From positions 140,177-204,176 of the forward strand of contig DASXVX010000009.1 in assembly GCA_036504075.1 (NCBI GenBank): 64,000 nucleotides of DNA. Reading direction: 5' to 3'. Positions 59,641-64,000 of this stretch are shown here, one piece after another (position 1 is the stretch's first letter; each line of letters begins with the position of its first letter). This DNA comes from DASXVX01 sp036504075 (GTDB taxonomy: Bacteria > Bacillota > Sulfobacillia > Symbiobacteriales > Symbiobacteriaceae). The notes under the pieces were generated by a model. It was not told the origin of the DNA. It ran no database searches and worked only from the letters and a program-made list of their open reading frames with translations. A program made the translations under genes and the position numbers.

Positions 59641-61266
59641 GTGATTTTGGGATTGTCCAATGAAATGGAGAAAGCCATTCGCCCGGATCGGGTGGCGATC
59701 TACATCCGGTGGTCCACCGAGGAGCAGGCGGAAGGGACAACGCTGGTCGAGCAGCGAGAGGGGTGCGAACTTTACCTCCGCTCCCAGGGGTGGTTCCTGA
59801 ACCCGGAATTGGTCTTCATCGATGATGGCTATAGCGGCGGCAACCTGGAGCGGCCCGGCATGCGCCAGCTGCGGGAGCTGATCCAGCGGGGCGAAGTCGA
59901 TTGTATCGTGGTCTTCAAGATCGATCGCCTGAGCCGCAACATCGTCGACGCCACGCAGCTTGTGCTCGTGGAATGGAAAGACCGTTGCCACTTGCGGTGT
60001 GTGCGGCAGCCGATCGACACGACCTCCGAGACAGGGCGCATGATCTTTTCCATTCTGGCCACCTTCGCCGACTTCGAGCGGGCCCAGATCACCGAGCGGA
60101 CCTTCCAGGGGCGCCTGCGGCGGATCAAAGAGGGCCAGGCTTACGGCGGACCCCACGTCCCGTTCGGACTGATGGCCACGGGGGTCGCGGGCGTCCGCGC
60201 CCTGGACCCGGAGAAGGCCCCCATCGTTGCGGAGATGTACCGCAAGGTGCGCGAGGAACGCGCCAGTCCGTTTTCCCTGGCGACCTGGCTGGAAGAGCAG
60301 GGCGTTGCTCCCCCGAATAAGGGCAAGCAATGGCGGTACAACACGATCCGGCACATCTTGAGCAACCCGATCTATGCCGGCCGGCTCGTGTACGGCCGAG
60401 ACGCACACCTCCTGAAGATGACCGGCAAGAAGCACAGCCATGTCAAGCGGAGCCAGCCGCTGGTCGACGTGCAGGCCGTGAGCGTTCCGGCCATCGTGTC
60501 CCAGGCGGAGTTCGACGATGTTCAGGCGGTCATCCAGGAACGGGCGAAGTTCCATACGGCCCATCGCCGGGCGTCGGACGGGACAAACCTGCTGTCGGGC
60601 ATCGCACACTGTCCCTGCGGGGGGACCCTGAGCATCCACTATAGCCGTGGCACCCGCTACTACTGGTGCAACCGCCGGGCGACGCACGGTCCCAACGGGT
60701 GTACGGCCGAAAACGGCGTGCTGCACGCTGAACGGGTTGACCAGGCTGTTGTGACCGAGCTACTCAGCAAGTTCGGCGACCACTCCCGGCGGGTCGAAGC
60801 AGCCCAAATGGCCCAGGCGCAGACCGCCGGCGAGGTGCGCAACCTGGAACGGGAGCGGGTGCGGATCAAGGCCGAAGTGACCCGAATCGATAGCCGCTTG
60901 GGCGAACTGCGGGCTGCGGCCAGCCTCGGGGACCTGTCACTGAAGGAGTGGCGGGACTTGCGGGAGACGCTGGAACAGAAACGGGAGGTCCTGGCGGCCG
61001 AACTGTCCAGTGTGGAGGCAACGATCGGCCGTGCCGCAGCAGCGACCAGCGCCGAGCAGTTGCTTATTCTCCGGATGTCGAACCTGGATCGCTGGAGTGA
61101 ACTCCCGCCGGCGGAGCAGAAGAGCCTCCTGAGCGAGCTGGCGGAGCGGATCGAACTGTTCAAGCCGCGGGGGTGGAAGCAGAAGTACCAGGTCGACATT
61201 ACGTGGCGGTATGCCTCGGTTGAGGCGCCGGCTGGTGGGGGAATGGGGGCGGATGTCTCTCTTTGA
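59641..61266 (+). CDS. Large serine recombinase of element 2
   Basis: 541 residues from a GTG (ribosome site AAAGG is poor; a later ATG at 59665 is possible). The catalytic motif is AIYIRWSTEEQ with Ser near residue 25. It shares with the 55540 enzyme FIDDGYSGGNLERPGM, VFKIDRLSRN and RQPIDTTSETG. Then PFGLMATGVAG, NTIRHILSNPIYAGRLVYGR, a zinc ribbon (CPCG... YYWC...GC) and a coiled coil (VRNLERERVRIKAEVTRIDS). The zinc and coiled-coil regions differ clearly from recombinase 1, so the two enzymes should recognise different sites. It lies about 70 bases beyond the yhbH break. Confidence 0.93.
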   Translation: MILGLSNEMEKAIRPDRVAIYIRWSTEEQAEGTTLVEQREGCELYLRSQGWFLNPELVFIDDGYSGGNLERPGMRQLRELIQRGEVDCIVVFKIDRLSRNIVDATQLVLVEWKDRCHLRCVRQPIDTTSETGRMIFSILATFADFERAQITERTFQGRLRRIKEGQAYGGPHVPFGLMATGVAGVRALDPEKAPIVAEMYRKVREERASPFSLATWLEEQGVAPPNKGKQWRYNTIRHILSNPIYAGRLVYGRDAHLLKMTGKKHSHVKRSQPLVDVQAVSVPAIVSQAEFDDVQAVIQERAKFHTAHRRASDGTNLLSGIAHCPCGGTLSIHYSRGTRYYWCNRRATHGPNGCTAENGVLHAERVDQAVVTELLSKFGDHSRRVEAAQMAQAQTAGEVRNLERERVRIKAEVTRIDSRLGELRAAASLGDLSLKEWRDLRETLEQKREVLAAELSSVEATIGRAAAATSAEQLLILRMSNLDRWSELPPAEQKSLLSELAERIELFKPRGWKQKYQVDITWRYASVEAPAGGGMGADVSL

Positions 61267-61565
61267 AGTAGCGCATACGGGCGGATATGCATGCAGGACC
61301 GGAGCAAGGCGCTCCGGTGCTGTGCGGTCTCTAACGTCCCTTAATTGCCGCTGAGATCCGCATTCCCGTGACGCCGTCTGAGATCGCACCGAGTTGCTCC
61401 CGACGGACGAACCCACTACAAACGGGCGGACAAATGAATGAGGCCCGGCATGTGCCAGGCCTGGGGTTACACTGTGATGACCTTGGTCTCCTTTGTCGGG
61501 CCGACCGGCCTTTCACCGGGAGCTCAGAGAGATGCGGTTAAGCCACTGGAACCCCTCTTGCGAAG
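61267..61565. other. Non-coding gap in element 2
   Basis: An 8-bp hairpin ACCGGAGC/GCTCCGGT (61298-61318) may end the recombinase transcript. The rest has no ORF with a ribosome site. The YIP1-like gene converges from the right. Confidence 0.5.
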
Positions 61566-62264
61566 TCACTGAGCGGTCAAAGCGACCCAGGCAAAACGGA
61601 ACGCCAACAAAATCATCGCCGCCACTGCCCCGGCCTTCCAGGGCCGTTTATGTACAGTTGAGAACCCAACGGCGATCAGAATGAGCGTCCACAAGAAAAA
61701 TACGTCGAGGGTCAGGCCCAGTGAGTGGAGCAGGCGAGGGGCTTCCGGAGGCAGGAGCGCTTTCAGGCTAAGATCGACGGCCAGCGCCCCTTTGTCACTC
61801 CCAACCAGGACCGACAAAATGCCTCGAATGATACTGCCGACAAGGTAGGCAGGTACCATCGCCCAGAGGCTGACGGCATACAGCCGCCCAAAACGCCCGT
61901 CTCTCACTTCGACGAACGGCGCGATGAACCCGAGTGCAGCTGTGTAACCGAACGAAGACAGCAACGGGAGCACGAAGGGCATCACCCAGACACCGACCCA
62001 GAAGCCGGCCATGCTCCAGTTTCTTATGGCTTCGGGAACGTTGTTCTGCGTCAAGAGGCTTTGAGTTAGTCCTAGGTTTTGAGTCAGGGTGATCAAATTA
62101 TTGGCCAGAAGCCCCAAGACGCAGATGAAATAAGCGAGCATCCAGGAGTTCTTCTCCTTCAGTGCACGAAAAGCTGCTTCCGGTGCAACGATTATATCCC
62201 GAGTTACCTGCCACCGAGGAACTGAGGCCGCTTGCCTCACTGAAGAAGCAACAGGACGCGCCAT
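61566..62264 (-). CDS. YIP1-family membrane protein
   Basis: 232 residues. A soluble N-terminus (VPRWQVTRDIIVAPEAAFRA) is followed by five hydrophobic segments: SWMLAYFICVLGLLANNLIT, VGVWVMPFVLPLLSSFGYTA, YAVSLWAMVPAYLVGSIIRG, LTLDVFFLWTLILIAVGF and AVAAMILLAFRFAWVAL. The IIVAPEAAFRALKEK start is typical of bacterial YIP1-domain proteins, whose function is unknown. It is the last of four leftward genes with short gaps, so they probably form one operon in element 2. Confidence 0.75.
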   Translation of the reverse strand: MARPVASSVRQAASVPRWQVTRDIIVAPEAAFRALKEKNSWMLAYFICVLGLLANNLITLTQNLGLTQSLLTQNNVPEAIRNWSMAGFWVGVWVMPFVLPLLSSFGYTAALGFIAPFVEVRDGRFGRLYAVSLWAMVPAYLVGSIIRGILSVLVGSDKGALAVDLSLKALLPPEAPRLLHSLGLTLDVFFLWTLILIAVGFSTVHKRPWKAGAVAAMILLAFRFAWVALTAQ

Positions 62265-62280
62265 CGTGTTACACCTCCGG

Positions 62281-62862
62281 TCAAAGGAAAATGATCAGGG
62301 CGTTGTAGATGCCGTGGGCAAGGATGGCAGGGATAAGGCTGCGACTGCGAAGAGCAATCAGGTTGAAGGTGAACCCCGCGATAATGGCCAGCCCGATGTG
62401 AAACAGATCAGGGCTATGAAACAGCCCGAACAGCACAGAGGTTAGCCCGATGCCGACGGCGTTCCCGAACCTTGTGGCCAACGAAGGGAAAAGAAAACCT
62501 CGGAAGAACGTCTCTTCGGCAATGGGCGCCATGAAGACTGAGACGATCATTGCCAATACGGTGGCATCGTTAGGTCTGTTGCCGATGCTCAGGCTCGCTG
62601 CTAACCAAAGGCCGATAGCGCAGAGAACCGGCACGACTGTCCAGGCTAACGTAAGAGGTCGAGTCTGAAAGGCCTTCCCGGCCGTCACGAGGAGTACGAT
62701 CCCCAAGAGCATAACGGGTGCTGTCAGGTCGGACAGTTGGCCGGAGTGAGACGGGGTGTAGCGCTGCAACACTCCCGAAACGGACAGGTGGATGAGAAGA
62801 TAAGCCCCCAAGACAAGAAGCGGTAACCACCACACGGGTTCGTCGCTTATTTCCTGATTCAT
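62281..62862 (-). CDS. CPBP-family intramembrane protease-like protein (element 2)
   Basis: 193 residues, with about six spans. ABI motifs are EETFFRGFLFPSLATRFG (EExxxR), VLFGLFHSPD (His motif) and ILAHGIYNALI (HxxxN). It is shorter than the 51055 protein and only distantly like it. Members of this family often serve as immunity proteins in bacteriocin clusters, which matters here because a hydrophobic Gly/Ala-rich small protein is encoded two genes upstream. The next gene starts 16 bases after its stop. Confidence 0.85.
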   Translation of the reverse strand: MNQEISDEPVWWLPLLVLGAYLLIHLSVSGVLQRYTPSHSGQLSDLTAPVMLLGIVLLVTAGKAFQTRPLTLAWTVVPVLCAIGLWLAASLSIGNRPNDATVLAMIVSVFMAPIAEETFFRGFLFPSLATRFGNAVGIGLTSVLFGLFHSPDLFHIGLAIIAGFTFNLIALRSRSLIPAILAHGIYNALIIFL

Positions 62863-62868
62863 CTACCT

Positions 62869-63150
62869 TCACCGGTTGAGCTGATTCTTGAGGTTGAGGA
62901 GGTCTCTCATCACGGTGTAGCCCCAGTAAATCAGCAACGGACCAAGTCCAACGACCCAGATGAGAAGCCCTGTGGTCCCGGTGCGCCAATTCTCGGGAAT
63001 CAGCGGAGCCACTACAGTCAAGAGGATCAGCGCCAGACCCAAGAAACCAGGCTGAAGAATGAGTCGGTTGTGTTTGGTGCGCGAACTAAACCAATAGCCG
63101 TAAACGGACACGCCTCCAGCGAAGAGCCCCAAAGCGAGATACAGTGACAC
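62869..63150 (-). CDS. Small three-span membrane protein
   Basis: The GTG at 63150, preceded by AGGGGGTG, gives 93 residues. Three hydrophobic stretches are seen: SLYLALGLFAGGVSVYGYWF, FLGLALILLTVVAPLI and GLLIWVVGLGPLLIYWGY. The C-terminus is charged (RDLLNLKNQLNR). I recognise no family. It is 6 bases upstream of the CPBP gene, so it is probably cotranslated and may act with it. Confidence 0.65.
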   Translation of the reverse strand: MSLYLALGLFAGGVSVYGYWFSSRTKHNRLILQPGFLGLALILLTVVAPLIPENWRTGTTGLLIWVVGLGPLLIYWGYTVMRDLLNLKNQLNR

Positions 63151-63228
63151 CCGAGCACCCCCTAACAAAATGGGTGCAGGGCGGCGTAACCAGGAGCTAC
63201 ACCGCCCGCCCCTATGCGAGTCCTCGAC

Positions 63229-63561
63229 CTAGTGCCTACTGGGTCGACCGAGTCCATCCCAGACGGTGAGAGCCCCGCCAACACCGGTCGCCCAAGCACC
63301 GACAAAGCCGGCAGCGACCGCCAGACCGACGGGAGGGGCGGCGACGGTAAGACCGACGATGGCAGCGCCGGAGGCGATGACGGCCAGGGCGCCCAGAGTG
63401 ACCTGTAAGAAGTCGGCTTTCATCAACAGGACTGTGTTGTGCTGGACGGCGATGTGTGACGGGCCCATTGACGCCATCACGCCGACAGACAGGAGAGCCA
63501 CCAGCAGCAGGATAACAATCGTGGTCCGGTTCGCGGGAGACAGAATCGCTGACATGGACAC
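63229..63561 (-). CDS. Small hydrophobic exported protein (bacteriocin-like candidate)
   Basis: 110 residues. A signal-like segment (TTIVILLLVALLSVGVMAS) is followed by a 60-residue Ala/Gly/Val-rich part: QVTLGALAVIASGAAIVGL, then AAPPVGLAVAAGFVGAWATG and GGALTVWDGLGR. There are no Cys. The compact hydrophobic core and the downstream small membrane proteins and CPBP gene resemble the layout of leaderless or circular bacteriocin loci, but the core sequence matches none I know, and no export ABC gene is present. It is the first gene of the leftward unit in element 2. Confidence 0.6.
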   Translation of the reverse strand: MSMSAILSPANRTTIVILLLVALLSVGVMASMGPSHIAVQHNTVLLMKADFLQVTLGALAVIASGAAIVGLTVAAPPVGLAVAAGFVGAWATGVGGALTVWDGLGRPSRH

Positions 63562-63610
63562 GGACGTACCCCCTTTTCGTGGGTTCGAGTCCTATACTCG
63601 ACCCAAATAC

Positions 63611-63626
63611 TGGTATAATAATACCA
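63611..63626. promoter_or_regulatory. Operator-like dyad upstream of the element 2 operon
   Basis: TGGTAT-AATA-ATACCA, a perfect 6-bp inverted repeat 50 bases upstream of the 63561 start. On the forward strand it overlaps a TATAAT. A second hairpin (GGGTTCGAGT/ACTCGACCC) lies between it and the gene. Confidence 0.5.
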
Positions 63627-63816
63627 ATATGTGACAGGTATGCGCAAGGGGGTATTTCAAATATTTACCAAAGACAGCGCGCTTTCGCGCTGACCAGCGG
63701 GCGGCGCCAGAATCTCGGCTAAGTAGTGGGCTAGGACAAGTTACAGTCTTCATACGGCTTTAGGTGGCCCTACGCATGGCGTGGGTACAAACGATGTTGG
63801 AACGGGCTTTTTGGAA

Positions 63817-63854
63817 AGTGAGGTGGGCCGGCAATTTGCCAGGCCCACCTCACT
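63817..63854 (-). terminator. Terminator of the partial gene at the window end
   Basis: A perfect 13-bp stem AGTGAGGTGGGCC (63817-63829 with 63842-63854), with a 12-base loop. It begins directly after the stop of the leftward gene. The T-run is short (TTTCCAAAAAG). The stretch 63627-63816 holds a small CAGCGCG/CGCGCTG hairpin and no gene. Confidence 0.75.
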
Positions 63855-63855
63855 C

Positions 63856-63999
63856 TTATCCAGACCCGGCCTCACTCTTAAGGAGGGCCTGGGCTCTCTT
63901 GGCCAGGGCCAATTCCCAGCGCAAGAGGATACGGTTCAACTCCTCGGGGCTGCCCGGATTCTGCGAAACACGGCTGATCACCACCACTTCAGGCGGCTC
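63856..63999 (-). CDS. C-terminus of an unidentified protein (5' part outside window)
   Basis: The reverse strand is open from the window edge for 47 codons to TAA at 63856, and reads EPPEVVVISRVSQNPGSPEE then LNRILLRWELALAKRAQALL and KSEAGSG. The end is helical and charged. No family can be named from this part. A strong hairpin follows the stop, supporting a real gene end. It is probably within element 2. Confidence 0.55.
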   Translation of the reverse strand, partial: EPPEVVVISRVSQNPGSPEELNRILLRWELALAKRAQALLKSEAGSG

Positions 64000-64000
64000 G

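Larger units (their letters stand above)
59572..64000 (+). mobile_element. Element 2: second serine-recombinase element in yhbH (right end outside window)
   Basis: It begins at or within a few bases of 59572, where the YhbH reading frame breaks after the GGT GAG codons. The second recombinase starts 70 bases inside, in the yhbH direction. Beyond it the window holds only small membrane proteins on the reverse strand and one partial gene. I searched the remaining sequence for a continuation of YhbH (SGGT...) and for a matching core and found none, so the element is at least 4.4 kb and its right end is not visible. Confidence 0.75.

Noticed and set aside
63260..63285. GGTGAGAG as the right end of element 2
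   Set aside because: The sequence after it encodes SPANTGRP, not SGGT, and it lies within the 63229 coding region on the other strand.
63560..63600. tRNA T-arm (GGTTCGAGTCC)
   Set aside because: No acceptor, D or anticodon arms are present around it; the bases form a simple hairpin in the leader of the 63561 gene.

Overview
The window is GC-rich (roughly two thirds G+C by eye) and carries spore genes: a CotB/CotH coat cluster, yhbH and yerB. Together with strong AGGAGG ribosome sites and frequent GTG and TTG starts, this points to an endospore-forming, high-GC Firmicute, Symbiobacterium-like in style. That placement is inference; there is no rRNA in the window. No rRNA or tRNA gene was found.

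Layout. 1-8 kb: a DedA protein (cut by the window edge), a YerB lipoprotein, a heterodimeric ABC exporter, a GAF-GGDEF diguanylate cyclase and a nitroreductase. 8.0-9.4 kb: a complete but frameshifted IS1595-family insertion sequence with 8-bp target duplications, beside a separate inverted-repeat pair. 9.5-14 kb: an unknown protein, a small basic protein, an AlkA glycosylase, a DUF218 protein and an MtnE-like aminotransferase. 14-20 kb: two ArsB/NhaD-type permeases interleaved with two CotB-like coat proteins, one with a Gly-Lys/Arg-Ser repeat tail, and then the coat kinase CotH. 20-22.7 kb: a Cof phosphatase, a decayed stretch with short tandem repeats, and a soluble chemoreceptor.

22.7-45.4 kb is an amino-acid catabolic region centred on proline and hydroxyproline. 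A CBS-PAS-AAA-Fis sigma-54 activator sits between two divergent arms. The rightward arm has an excellent -24/-12 promoter and encodes a three-part iron-sulfur/FAD dehydrogenase plus a MoaD/ThiS-like protein. The leftward arm encodes a DAO-like oxidase, two proline-racemase-family epimerases, a DHDPS-family lyase, a complete Liv uptake system, serine dehydratase, an aldehyde:ferredoxin oxidoreductase, an ornithine-cyclodeaminase homologue and a cysteine desulfurase. PutB and a PucR-type regulator flank it. The set fits the D-hydroxyproline route: epimerase, dehydrogenase, then pyrroline-hydroxycarboxylate deaminase. The final ketoglutarate-semialdehyde dehydrogenase is not in the window.

45.5-54.6 kb holds DnaE, a YutG/PgpA-like protein, an HPRT fused to a nuclease-like domain, a CPBP protein, an APC permease and an unrecognised membrane protein.

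54.8-64 kb is the most unusual part. The sporulation gene yhbH is cut into pieces by two different large-serine-recombinase elements. The first (3,995 bp) has exact boundaries: joining its flanks restores yhbH in frame, and the predicted circle junction is a perfect 10-bp dyad around a TG dinucleotide. A 111-bp island of yhbH follows, and then the second element, which runs off the window. Each recombinase is read in the same direction as yhbH and starts about 70 bp inside the left end of its element. This suggests a two-step, skin-like, sporulation-timed reassembly of the gene.
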